A stretch of DNA of 9,810 bases, taken from contig CAYOFO010000046.1 of assembly GCA_964403325.1 (NCBI GenBank), positions 1 through 9,810 of the forward strand, given 5' to 3'. Under the pieces are notes generated by a model. It did no database searches. It saw nothing but the letters and a program-made list of their open reading frames with translations, and was not told the origin of the DNA. The stretch is from CAZQNF01 sp964403325. GTDB taxonomy: Bacteria > Patescibacteriota > Patescibacteriia > Magasanikbacterales > GWA2-37-8. This document shows positions 1-6,250 of the stretch, piece by piece. The position numbers and the translations under genes were made by a program. Numbering within the stretch: the first letter of the stretch is position 1; every line of letters starts with the position of its first letter.

Positions 1-374
1 GCGTTGCCGGTTACTTCAACGTCTTTGATAAGTTCTTTTTTTATTTCCCGAAATTTCTTTGGGTTGGCAAAAATCTGAGTAGCGATTTTTACCTCGTTCT
101 GATCCGGGTCTTTAGAAGAATTGCTTTTATTCAGAAACGCAATGCCTGCCGAGCCTACGTTCTGATAGAGTTCACGTACACATGCAAAAACATCACCGTG
201 GTTTCTCCAAATAGTAAAGAAACTGTCAGTGCTGATTCTCGCGCCTGCAAGTGAAATGCCGGTGATCGGCTGGGTTATCTCGTTTCCGAGCGCGTACCCA
301 ACTGATCCGGCTGTGGGGCTGGGCGTAGTTTTACGCTCAGAGAATAAATTAAAAAAGCGCTGTAATAAAGTCAT
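1..374 (-). CDS. Phage portal protein, N-terminal part (runs off the window)
   Basis: The first 124 residues of a protein that continues past base 1 can be read. The portal forms the dodecameric ring at the unique capsid vertex, through which terminase pumps DNA and to which the tail attaches. The N-terminus is short and basic (MTLLQRFFNLFSERK) and leads into a segment with FFTIWRNHGDVFACVRELYQ, matching the 'dvyacvr' stretch near the start of HK97-type portals, followed by a helical region with NPKKFREIKKEL. The start ATG (372-374) lies one base beyond the terminase large-subunit stop, so the two are probably translated together; no good Shine-Dalgarno is visible. Assignment rests on this N-terminal pattern plus the position directly after terminase. 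The diagnostic core of the protein lies outside the window. Confidence 0.8.
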   Translation of the reverse strand, partial: MTLLQRFFNLFSERKTTPSPTAGSVGYALGNEITQPITGISLAGARISTDSFFTIWRNHGDVFACVRELYQNVGSAGIAFLNKSNSSKDPDQNEVKIATQIFANPKKFREIKKELIKDVEVTGN

Positions 375-375
375 A

Positions 376-1908
376 CTAATGCAACGCAAACACCCCAATG
401 GATGTTCGCGGCATTCGTGCAACTTTCAGCGCTATTGCAGAAGCCAAAATTGTATCGTCGTGTTTTCCAGTCTTAGCTTGACGTTTTCCGTTCTCATCAG
501 TAACGAACGTCATTAGCTCTGACTTAAGTATACCAGAATTTATACGAACTGTCTTGTTGAACACCAGCTCCTCAAATTCATCAAGTATTAAATCACGATT
601 TCCGCCCGGTCCACCCTTGGTCCACCACCCTAATTTCTTAGTCTTACGGTTCAGTCTTTCATCTAAAACTACATTAAAAAAGATGTTTGGGTATGTATAT
701 TTTAAATTGTCTAAAACAGTACCGCCGTGGTTATTACTTTCGACAACGGCGAGCGCATTATTATAAAATCTCCCGAACTTATCCACAAGCCGCGCCAGAT
801 CGCCGGGCGATGTTTCGTTATTGTAAAACTCTGCTACTTGCTCCAGTGTTAATTTATCGAATATTTCAATCACGCTAAAATCCCCTCCCACGCCTTCGGA
901 CGGATCAACGCCCATAATGTACTGTCTATTTGGTTTTGGCTCATGCCAGATATTCAATCCCTCCCATACCCGTAACGGATTTTTAGGAACGATGGAACGT
1001 ACAGCTTCCTCATCAAATACCAAGTTACCGGCAAACAAAAATGCTTCCTCTCGAAAAGTCGGAAACTCTTGGAGCATTAAATTTCTTTGTTCGTATTTGG
1101 TAAGTCTGTACCAATAAATTTGCCCATGGCTAAGCGTTACTCCGTATCGCTCAATAACCTTTTCAACTAGTTTTAATTCATCCGGTGTAGGTTTAAAGTC
1201 AACGGGTGGATTGATAGAGTGTTTTGGATCGATAAACCAAGGGAAAAAGCGGTCTTTATAGTGATTATTACCATTTTCTGCATCTGTGTAGGTTTCTTGA
1301 AACCAATCACCCATGCCGTTTGCAGTAGATTCTATGGTGATATTTGAGCCAAATTCTATACTTGGGACCGAACCAAGAGACGCTTTTATTCTATCCGGGT
1401 CACTGATATGTGCCGCCTCAGATATATGCAGGTTATTTGGAGTACCTCCGCGCACATCTAAGGCCACATAGATCGTTGAATTTATGCCATCGAACACTAG
1501 CTCGTTCTTATTATCATAGCTCGCTTCTGGTTTGTGCCATTCGCGACCACTTTCTAGCACGATTGTTTTCGGGCAATGCTTATAAGCAAGCTTAACGATA
1601 CGAAATAGTTTTTGCACGTCATCTTTGCGATGGGCGATAATTCCGGTATTTGTATTTGGCACCATCATGGTGTCATCCAAATAAAATATTTCCCAGAATG
1701 TAGACACCCCGAGTTTACGCCCTTTTAGGTCCATCTCTCGAATTCCACGGAAATTTTTCTTTTCAGCCTCAGAAAAAAGCATCTCTTGAACATGGTTGAA
1801 TTTGAATTGCTGCAGCTTTTTACTCTCCGCACGTATCCAATACATGTGATTCAACCGCCAGCGCCTATCAAGGAATGTTTCTTTGTCGCGCTTGGTGAAT
1901 TTAAGCAT
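376..1908 (-). CDS. terL: Terminase large subunit (packaging ATPase and nuclease)
   Basis: At 510 residues this is full length for the family. It is the motor that cuts concatemeric phage DNA and drives it into the procapsid. The ATPase half has a Walker A-like segment LKGRKLGVSTF at 61-71, a Walker B-like NLHISEAAH at 159-167 (Ser where many families have Asp before the catalytic Glu) and a coupling-motif-like ESTANG at 193-198. The RNase H-fold nuclease half shows three acidic clusters: MGVDPSEG with D335, VVESNNHG with E390, and KHDDTILASAIA with D484 and D485. All catalytic positions look intact. The start ATG lies 2 bases after the small-subunit stop, and GAAGAATAAAT before it gives at best a weak ribosome-binding site. 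The portal gene follows one base after the stop, the classic terS-terL-portal order. Confidence 0.96.
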   Translation of the reverse strand: MLKFTKRDKETFLDRRWRLNHMYWIRAESKKLQQFKFNHVQEMLFSEAEKKNFRGIREMDLKGRKLGVSTFWEIFYLDDTMMVPNTNTGIIAHRKDDVQKLFRIVKLAYKHCPKTIVLESGREWHKPEASYDNKNELVFDGINSTIYVALDVRGGTPNNLHISEAAHISDPDRIKASLGSVPSIEFGSNITIESTANGMGDWFQETYTDAENGNNHYKDRFFPWFIDPKHSINPPVDFKPTPDELKLVEKVIERYGVTLSHGQIYWYRLTKYEQRNLMLQEFPTFREEAFLFAGNLVFDEEAVRSIVPKNPLRVWEGLNIWHEPKPNRQYIMGVDPSEGVGGDFSVIEIFDKLTLEQVAEFYNNETSPGDLARLVDKFGRFYNNALAVVESNNHGGTVLDNLKYTYPNIFFNVVLDERLNRKTKKLGWWTKGGPGGNRDLILDEFEELVFNKTVRINSGILKSELMTFVTDENGKRQAKTGKHDDTILASAIALKVARMPRTSIGVFALH

Positions 1909-1910
1909 AT

Positions 1911-2432
1911 TTATTCTTCATCCTCGATTTCAAAATTACCGTTCTGCATGTCTTCCAGCTCTTTAACCGTGAGCTTCTTTTCCACCTCGGCCTCGACCTT
2001 CATTTGTGCAAATTCTGCTTTACGCTTGCTCTTTAGATACTCCCACGAGTCGGAGACACTGCGCTTAAGGGTTAATGCAGCGGCGAGGTTAGCTCGCGAC
2101 TGAATTACAAGATTCTCCTTCCAGTCCTCTTTTTGCTCTAAAAACTCCGGAAATTTCTTTGCGTAGTTATAAAGGGTTTGCAGGGCAATACCTGCATGAA
2201 TACACGCTTCCCTATCCGTACAGCCTATTTTAAAAGCATTCTCAAGTTTTTGGAGTCTTTGTTGAGTCATTTTTGTCGGCCTGCCGGTTTTATCTCGCTC
2301 AATATATTCTTTCTGAGCTTCGTCATCTTCATCGTACGGCTCCTCGAGAAGAGCTAGGGCATTTTTACGTTCCAGCTTCTTCTCTTCTTTGGTTTTTGTT
2401 TCTTTAACTTTGGTCTTTTTTTTCTTGGTCAT
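1911..2432 (-). CDS. terS: Terminase small subunit (DNA-recognition)
   Basis: This 173-residue protein probably recognises the phage packaging site and recruits the large subunit. It begins with a very basic Lys/Thr/Glu-rich stretch (MTKKKKTKVKETKTKEEKK). A GRPTK motif at about 50-54 precedes a helix-turn-helix at about 63-97 (LENAFKIGCTDREACIHAG, then TLYNYAKKFPEF), the arrangement usual for phage TerS DNA-binding domains. A helical region (KRSVSDSWEYLKSKRKAEFA) and an acidic tail ending NFEIEDEE follow; the C-terminus usually contacts TerL. The frame is open further up to an ATG at 2555, but that start would run through nearly all of the zinc-ribbon gene, so the ATG at 2432 was chosen. Even this start overlaps the previous gene by 29 bases. 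No clear Shine-Dalgarno is visible. Confidence 0.88.
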   Translation of the reverse strand: MTKKKKTKVKETKTKEEKKLERKNALALLEEPYDEDDEAQKEYIERDKTGRPTKMTQQRLQKLENAFKIGCTDREACIHAGIALQTLYNYAKKFPEFLEQKEDWKENLVIQSRANLAAALTLKRSVSDSWEYLKSKRKAEFAQMKVEAEVEKKLTVKELEDMQNGNFEIEDEE

Positions 2433-2595
2433 ATGATTTTTGATTAGCCATATTTTTCCGCTGGTAATACTTTTGTACCTGCGGCGAATTGACGGCTGGT
2501 TTTGGTTTAATAAACTTATTTTCCATGCACAACGGACAATGATCGACAGTTTCATTGTTGTATCGCGCCGGACAATTTGAACATTGGGTTATCAT
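2404..2595 (-). CDS. Small zinc-ribbon protein
   Basis: This 63-residue protein has two CxxC knuckles close to its N-terminus: C5-x2-C8 and C20-x2-C23, 11 residues apart, in a context (QCSNCPARY, DHCPLCMEN) typical of a zinc ribbon. The rest is Lys/Gln-rich and looks disordered or helical. The cysteine spacing is the main reason to believe this frame over the competing frame of the terminase small-subunit gene. It starts 10 bases after the methyltransferase stop and ends 29 bases inside terS. The role is unknown; small zinc ribbons near terminase may bind nucleic acid or assist packaging, but nothing here proves that. Confidence 0.65.
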   Translation of the reverse strand: MITQCSNCPARYNNETVDHCPLCMENKFIKPKPAVNSPQVQKYYQRKNMANQKSYDQEKKDQS

Positions 2596-2605
2596 AGGTT
2601 TAAAA

Positions 2606-3943
2606 TTAAATCTTAATAGCTTTTTCTTCGGTTAATTTTTCCCATCTATCAATAATTACGTCAGCAAATGCCGGATCGAGCTCTATGGTGGCACATACTC
2701 GATCTGTTTTTTCGCAGGTGATAAGGGTCGCGCCGGAACCACCGAATGGATCAACCACAATATCTCCTTTTTTTGAGCTATTGAGCAAAGCTCTTTTCAC
2801 CAAATCAATGGGTTTTTGTGTGGGGTGTTCATAGTTGCTTTCCCTTTTTTCTCTCCAAATCGTAGTCAGCCCATCCTTAACCTTTAAAATTTTTAACCCT
2901 TCGCCCACTACTTCATAAGATTGACCGTTAATCTGCACCAAGATGCTCTCACCGGTATGTTTTATTTTCCCTTCTTTATCACCCATTACGGTGGTATGTG
3001 TACGGTCGCCATTAAAAAAAGTGCCTTTCCCGTTATCTAAAGTGCAGTAAAGTATCGGCTCATGTCGCCACCGATAATCACCCCAGCCCATGCTTGCGAT
3101 TTCCTTAACCCAGATAATTTGATTCTTTATTGCGAATCCTGCATTTTGCATAGCAGTCTCGAACTGGATATGTTTGCTCGAACTGTAGCAGACATAAACC
3201 CCAGCATTTTCTTCAATATGATCCGCAAGCTGCACGCTAAAGTCAGTTAAAAAATGCTCAAATGCGCTGTCTTCCATCTTGTCGTTTTCGATACTGGATT
3301 TGCCTTTGCTTTTTAGATTCTCTCCACGGCTATGGTAGTCGACGTTATACGGTGGATCGGTAAAACACATTTGCGCCTTTTTTCCATCCATGAGTTTTTG
3401 CCATACCTTGGCATCGGTTGAATCCCCCACAATCAAACGATGCTTTCCCAGCTGATAAACATCCCCGAGCTTGCTTTTTGGTTCGGTAGATAAATTTATC
3501 TCGTAGTTATCCTCTTCAACTTCTGCCTCCAAAATATGATCGAGCGGTAGTACGGTAAACTCATCCAAATCGAAAGCAGACAGACTGGCTTCTTTTATAA
3601 ATTCCTCAAGCCCTGCTCTATCCACGTCTTCGTACTGGCTGGCATAAGTAAGCAAAATTTCCTTTGCTTCACGCTCACTTGTTGCCTCAATAATCACATA
3701 GGGTATTTCTGGAATTTGATAACCTTCTTGTCTTAATGACTCAAGCGCTATTTTTCGCTGATGTCCATCGAGAATATTGTTTTGCCAAATAAAAAGCGGT
3801 GCGGTAAAACCCTTTCGGATTATGCTCTCTTTAAGCTTTTTAAGGTTTTTAGATTCAATGGTTTTAAGGTTGCCTTGAAAATGGAGAAATGTTTCCATGG
3901 GAGCCGTATTACAACCTTGAACTTTGTTAATGATTTGCTTCAT
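2606..3943 (-). CDS. ParB-like domain fused to a DNA N4/N6 methyltransferase
   Basis: This 445-residue protein probably methylates adenine N6 or cytosine N4 in DNA, using S-adenosylmethionine. Residues about 25-115 form a ParB/Srx-like domain with the signature ILDGHQR (57-63). A linker leads to LGKHRLIVGDST (165-176), which opens the methyltransferase domain. Catalytic motif IV is DPPY at 196-199 (FTDPPYNVDY), HPTQKP is at 373-378, and the AdoMet-binding motif I is VVDPFGGSGAT (396-406), followed by IELDPAFADVIIDRW. Motif IV before motif I is the beta-class order. About 40 residues at 320-359 look like an insertion in the target-recognition region. No restriction endonuclease partner lies in the window, so it is an orphan phage methyltransferase as far as can be seen. 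The start overlaps the RusA stop by 4 bases (ATGA). ParB-methyltransferase fusions just before terminase are common in phages. Confidence 0.93.
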   Translation of the reverse strand: MKQIINKVQGCNTAPMETFLHFQGNLKTIESKNLKKLKESIIRKGFTAPLFIWQNNILDGHQRKIALESLRQEGYQIPEIPYVIIEATSEREAKEILLTYASQYEDVDRAGLEEFIKEASLSAFDLDEFTVLPLDHILEAEVEEDNYEINLSTEPKSKLGDVYQLGKHRLIVGDSTDAKVWQKLMDGKKAQMCFTDPPYNVDYHSRGENLKSKGKSSIENDKMEDSAFEHFLTDFSVQLADHIEENAGVYVCYSSSKHIQFETAMQNAGFAIKNQIIWVKEIASMGWGDYRWRHEPILYCTLDNGKGTFFNGDRTHTTVMGDKEGKIKHTGESILVQINGQSYEVVGEGLKILKVKDGLTTIWREKRESNYEHPTQKPIDLVKRALLNSSKKGDIVVDPFGGSGATLITCEKTDRVCATIELDPAFADVIIDRWEKLTEEKAIKI

Positions 3944-4344
3944 ACTTTTTCAATTTGTATCTCAACATGTTCCTCTTGACGATGAGCGACCTTTTCTTGC
4001 TTCACCGTTAGATCAATGTACTTTGGGCTGTCATCGATTATCACTCCGGCGCCGTCTTTGACTTTTAGCCCGTCAAGGATTGGTTTGGCTGCATTGTACG
4101 CTCCGTCGTAGTCCATCAGTCGGGTGGTGAAAAAAACTATTGTTATTTTCGCGTACTCTAGTGGTAGTTTCCAGAATTCCCGGCGTTGCATCATTACGGC
4201 ATTGCCCACTTCTTCTTTCCACGCTTGATTCCATTTGTTCCGTGTCATCCAGTGCATCCGGCTATTGCTCATGTTGTGAGGTATACGCCGACAACGTACA
4301 ACTCTTTTCCCGAGACAAACTTGGTTGAGTTTGAGTGTGATCAT
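3940..4344 (-). CDS. rusA: RusA-like Holliday junction resolvase
   Basis: At 134 residues this has the usual RusA length. RusA dimers cut four-way DNA junctions, clearing branched replication or recombination products before packaging. The N-terminal part (IPHNMSNSRMHWMTRNK, about 21-37) matches the 'P.S.N...HW' start of the family. The acidic centre is MDYDGAYNAAKPILDGLK (77-94) followed by GVIIDDSPKYIDL (100-112). D78, D80, K87, D91 and the D104-D105 pair occupy the expected catalytic and metal-binding places. G81 stands where most relatives have Asn in the DxDN signature. The start overlaps the HNH gene stop by 4 bases (ATGA) and the stop overlaps the methyltransferase start in the same way, so the three genes are probably translationally coupled. 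Confidence 0.88.
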   Translation of the reverse strand: MITLKLNQVCLGKRVVRCRRIPHNMSNSRMHWMTRNKWNQAWKEEVGNAVMMQRREFWKLPLEYAKITIVFFTTRLMDYDGAYNAAKPILDGLKVKDGAGVIIDDSPKYIDLTVKQEKVAHRQEEHVEIQIEKV

Positions 4345-4880
4345 ATTCCGGCAAAATTTCCCTCTTTCATCAACTGCTCATGGTTTGTTTTGAGCGCTGA
4401 CAGTAATTTTTCCATTTTTTTTAGTTCCAGTTTTAGATCGTTTTGTTCAATTCCCTGCTCCGTGTGGCGGTATAACTTGTCGGCCCGGGCATCGCTTTTG
4501 ACGGTCTTGCGTAATTGCTCCCACGCGAACGGCTCCATACGCTCCAATTCTTGGAAGCGCGAGCTTAGAAAGTTATATTGACCAGCGAGGAAGTTTCGGA
4601 AGCGGCACACGTCTCGTGGTGACAAATAGCTCATATCCTGCATTGATCGGGCGACGTAATCCACGGTGATTTTTTCTTGCTCTGGCTTCAGGAAAAAATA
4701 GTATTGGAATAACTGCTCGACTTCTTTGTACTTGGTGGCGTACTCATGGCACAAACGACACAGGCGGACCTTATTATTTGGATCATCAATCATTTCCGGG
4801 CTGGTTGAGCGCCGGAATAAGTGGTGAGTGTCGTCACTAGGCTTGCCGCACCAGCGACAAGGGATATAATCTTGATTCAT
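4341..4880 (-). CDS. Zinc-HNH nuclease-like protein with a long helical tail
   Basis: This 179-residue protein begins with a compact zinc-HNH module. C8-x2-C11 (CRWC) and C41-x2-C44 (CRLCH) would hold the structural zinc, with D17-T-H19-H20, N35-N36 and H45 at the usual HNH positions. HNH proteins nick or cleave DNA, and in phages they often work with terminase or accompany recombination genes. From about residue 50 the sequence turns helical and charged, with a Leu/Lys/Glu-rich probable coiled coil at about 143-172 (QNDLKLELKKMEKLLSALK). This tail is longer than in a minimal phage HNH protein and is not recognised. The start overlaps the upstream gene stop in an ATGA. No Shine-Dalgarno is visible; the leader is AAATAAAAATAT. 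Whether it is an active nuclease or only a zinc-binding relative cannot be settled here. Confidence 0.75.
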   Translation of the reverse strand: MNQDYIPCRWCGKPSDDTHHLFRRSTSPEMIDDPNNKVRLCRLCHEYATKYKEVEQLFQYYFFLKPEQEKITVDYVARSMQDMSYLSPRDVCRFRNFLAGQYNFLSSRFQELERMEPFAWEQLRKTVKSDARADKLYRHTEQGIEQNDLKLELKKMEKLLSALKTNHEQLMKEGNFAGI

Positions 4881-5188
4881 ATATTTTTATTTAATAAAGC
4901 CTCAAGCCTCTGAATAAGCTCAACTCTGTTTTTTGTTCCAAATTTACTTGCATAAACATCCTCAAGGAGTGTTTTAATATTTTTGTTTCTGTCTTTTAGA
5001 CCTGCTTGGTAGGCAAATTTAATTAAATCGTAGCTAAATACTAAACCTGCGAGCTGACCGTCAAACCAAGTCTGCATTTTTATATCGCCAATTTTTAACA
5101 TTTGATCTCTTTGTTTGGCTGAGCAGTCTTTTCGGTTACGATATTCATCAAGTATCCCTTGTGGTATTGGGGGTTTGACTTGGAGCAT
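4877..5188 (-). CDS. Unknown phage protein, 103 residues
   Basis: No family is recognised. The protein is soluble and mostly helical, with no signal peptide, membrane segment or metal-binding motif. It has a Pro-rich start (MLQVKPPIPQGILDEY), a single Cys at 22, a central hydrophobic stretch (WFDGQLAGLVFSYDLIKFAY) and a Leu/Lys-rich C-terminus (RLEALLNKNI). It begins 4 bases after the DUF2786-like gene stop and overlaps the HNH gene start by 4 bases (ATGA), so it is embedded in the same operon and is very likely real. The start codon follows an A/T-only leader without a Shine-Dalgarno. Confidence 0.7.
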   Translation of the reverse strand: MLQVKPPIPQGILDEYRNRKDCSAKQRDQMLKIGDIKMQTWFDGQLAGLVFSYDLIKFAYQAGLKDRNKNIKTLLEDVYASKFGTKNRVELIQRLEALLNKNI

Positions 5189-5192
5189 ATTT

Positions 5193-5750
5193 TTAATTTT
5201 TATTAGCTAAAACCTTATAAATTCGCGCGTCTTCCATTTTGCCTGTAAGATCGTTGGCTATTCGTAGTATTTCTAGCTCTTCCTTGGAAATTTCTTTTTG
5301 CTCTCTTTTGGCAGCTTCCTCCGGTGTGGGTTGATAGTACAAATTATGTTTCTCTAAAAATGCTCTAAATGTTGCCTCCATAATCTTCTTCTTTTCCTTT
5401 CGGTATAGTCGGATGAGAACAATAAAAGCGTTTACTGTCTCAATGTATTTTTCTTGAGTAGTATTAAAGAAAATCCTTTTTCTAAGTTTATTTTCAAAAA
5501 TCTCGTGCTTATCTGTAAGGGTTGCGTACCTCAAAATTGCTTGCACCAGTACTCTCTCCTCTTCCTTGTTTCTGTATTTCATCGAAAACTCACGAATTTG
5601 CTGCTCATTCATCACATCATCGAAGCTCAAGCCATGTTCCCAACAAAGTTTTCTTACCAAGCGAATAGCAACCTCACGTTCGCCGCCAATACCGAGCTTA
5701 GCGAGCTGTACTATCTTGCCTAATTTTTCGGTATTTAATGATGCCGTCAT
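5193..5750 (-). CDS. DUF2786-like phage protein
   Basis: This 185-residue protein is probably a DUF2786 relative, found in phages, plasmids and some bacteria with no established function. The match is the N-terminal helical pattern: LGKIVQLAKLGIGGEREVAI (about 10-29) followed by RLVRKLCWEHGLSFDDVMN (30-48), resembling 'I.kLLaLA...gE.EA..A..ka..L...hgl'. The remainder is helical and basic (LIRLYRKEKKKIMEATFRAF) and ends with an acidic then basic tail. The frame is open further up to 5822, but the ATG at 5750 was chosen because it sits 6 bases after a perfect AAAGGAGG and one base after the previous stop. This makes it one of the two best-initiated genes in the window. Confidence 0.75.
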   Translation of the reverse strand: MTASLNTEKLGKIVQLAKLGIGGEREVAIRLVRKLCWEHGLSFDDVMNEQQIREFSMKYRNKEEERVLVQAILRYATLTDKHEIFENKLRKRIFFNTTQEKYIETVNAFIVLIRLYRKEKKKIMEATFRAFLEKHNLYYQPTPEEAAKREQKEISKEELEILRIANDLTGKMEDARIYKVLANKN

Positions 5751-5751
5751 A

Positions 5752-6105
5752 CTATTCCTCCTTTTTAAAAGTAACCGAGAAAATTGGCAGCACCATTTGA
5801 TTATATTTCCCCTCCAGTTCAATTTTTTCGCCCTTGGTATACTTGTCGAGCAGGATATCCCTCAAAAGCTCCTTATCCGTCTTGATTTCAGTTTTTAGGG
5901 CATCCAGCTTATCAAGCTCTGAACCATAACTCTCATTTAGCGCTGTTCGGATTGCTTTTAATTTTTCCTTGCGCTCTTTTACCTCCTCAGTGAGAAGCTG
6001 GTAGTTAGAATCCTGCATATAGGCATCTTCGAGCATGGTGCGCAGGTCTTTGATCTTTTCCTTGTTTTCAGAGATACGATTGAATATTTCTTGGGGGTTT
6101 TGCAT
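5752..6105 (-). CDS. Small coiled-coil protein, unknown function
   Basis: This 117-residue protein is almost entirely charged helix: NRISENKEKIKDLRTML (9-25), LTEEVKERKEKLKAIRTAL (38-56) and LDKLDALKTEIKTDKELL (64-81), with Leu/Ile spacing suggesting a coiled coil. A short non-helical end follows (EGKYNQMVLPIFSVTFKKEE), looking like a small beta element. No enzymatic motif is visible. It is the first secure gene after the long non-coding stretch, so its upstream region is where a promoter or leader for the packaging-side operon would be expected. No Shine-Dalgarno is visible in TACTAATTATTTTTT before the ATG. Its stop lies one base before the next start, and its end carries the ribosome-binding site of that gene. 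Confidence 0.7.
   Translation of the reverse strand: MQNPQEIFNRISENKEKIKDLRTMLEDAYMQDSNYQLLTEEVKERKEKLKAIRTALNESYGSELDKLDALKTEIKTDKELLRDILLDKYTKGEKIELEGKYNQMVLPIFSVTFKKEE
5757..5764 (-). promoter_or_regulatory. Strong Shine-Dalgarno for the DUF2786-like gene
   Basis: The minus strand reads AAAGGAGG, then six bases, then ATG at 5750. The site lies inside the last codons of the preceding coiled-coil gene (Lys-Lys-Glu-Glu-stop). It decides the start at 5750 over an in-frame ATG 72 bases upstream, and shows that the host ribosome uses a classical anti-Shine-Dalgarno. Confidence 0.85.
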
Positions 6106-6138
6106 AAAAAATAATTAGTAAGTATCGAGCAAAATTTC

Positions 6139-6212
6139 CGGCCCCAGCCCTACGCGAGAGAGAGCTGTCCTATGAAATTCCCTTCATGTCAACTCATGAA
6201 GAGCCGGGGCCG
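6139..6212 (-). ncRNA. Candidate structured RNA element with switching hairpins
   Basis: Read on the minus strand, CGGCCCCGGCTC (6212-6201) pairs with GGGCTGGGGCCG (6150-6139) over 12 positions, two of them G-U. On the plus strand those two positions would be A-C mismatches, so the fold favours a minus-strand transcript. The stem encloses TTCATG-AGTTGA-CATGAA (6200-6183), a 6-bp hairpin. An overlapping alternative, ATGAA-GGGAAT-TTCAT (6187-6172), uses the same bases, so only one of the two can form. The element ends about 33 bases before the start codon at 6105, which places it in that gene's leader. It may be a regulatory leader or a processing signal; no known family is recognised. Confidence 0.4.
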
Positions 6213-6222
6213 CCTATCAGTC

Positions 6223-6250
6223 CGTAGTGGGTCAGTCCTACGCTTTTTTT
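6223..6250 (+). terminator. Weak terminator-like hairpin on the plus strand
   Basis: On the plus strand CGTAG (6223-6227) and CTACG (6238-6242) form a 5-bp stem with a 10-base loop, followed one base later by seven Ts (6244-6250). The stem is short for a Rho-independent terminator. All recognised genes run the other way, so it could only end a plus-strand or antisense transcript. It may equally be part of the minus-strand RNA structure next door. Confidence 0.25.

Noticed and set aside
1911..2555. Longer terminase small subunit of 214 residues starting at 2555
   Set aside because: It would run through nearly the whole zinc-ribbon gene, and the added N-terminal part (MKLSIIVRCAWKISLL) does not resemble TerS proteins.
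4186..4581. 131-residue plus-strand ORF opposite the RusA and HNH genes
   Set aside because: Composition is Ser/Cys/Phe-rich, typical of antisense reading; both minus-strand genes there have clear domains.
2606..4880. Restriction-modification system made of the HNH protein and the methyltransferase
   Set aside because: The HNH protein is small and separated by RusA; phage zinc-HNH proteins beside RusA and terminase are usually packaging or recombination genes, and no target-recognition part is seen in it.
5193..5822. Longer DUF2786-like protein of 209 residues starting at 5822
   Set aside because: The ATG at 5750 has a perfect Shine-Dalgarno; the longer form overlaps the previous gene by 71 bases with a Cys/Trp-rich non-family start.
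6164..6192. TTGACA on the minus strand as a -35 box
   Set aside because: At 16-18 bases downstream there is only GACAGC or CATAGG, nothing like TATAAT, and the bases belong to a hairpin.
6132..6247. Hammerhead-ribozyme-like order on the minus strand: CTGATAG, GC-rich stem, GAAA, TTTT opposite a preceding A-run
   Set aside because: The invariant CUGANGA is not met (CUGAUAG), an extra base precedes the stem, and no NUH cleavage triplet is found at the expected place.
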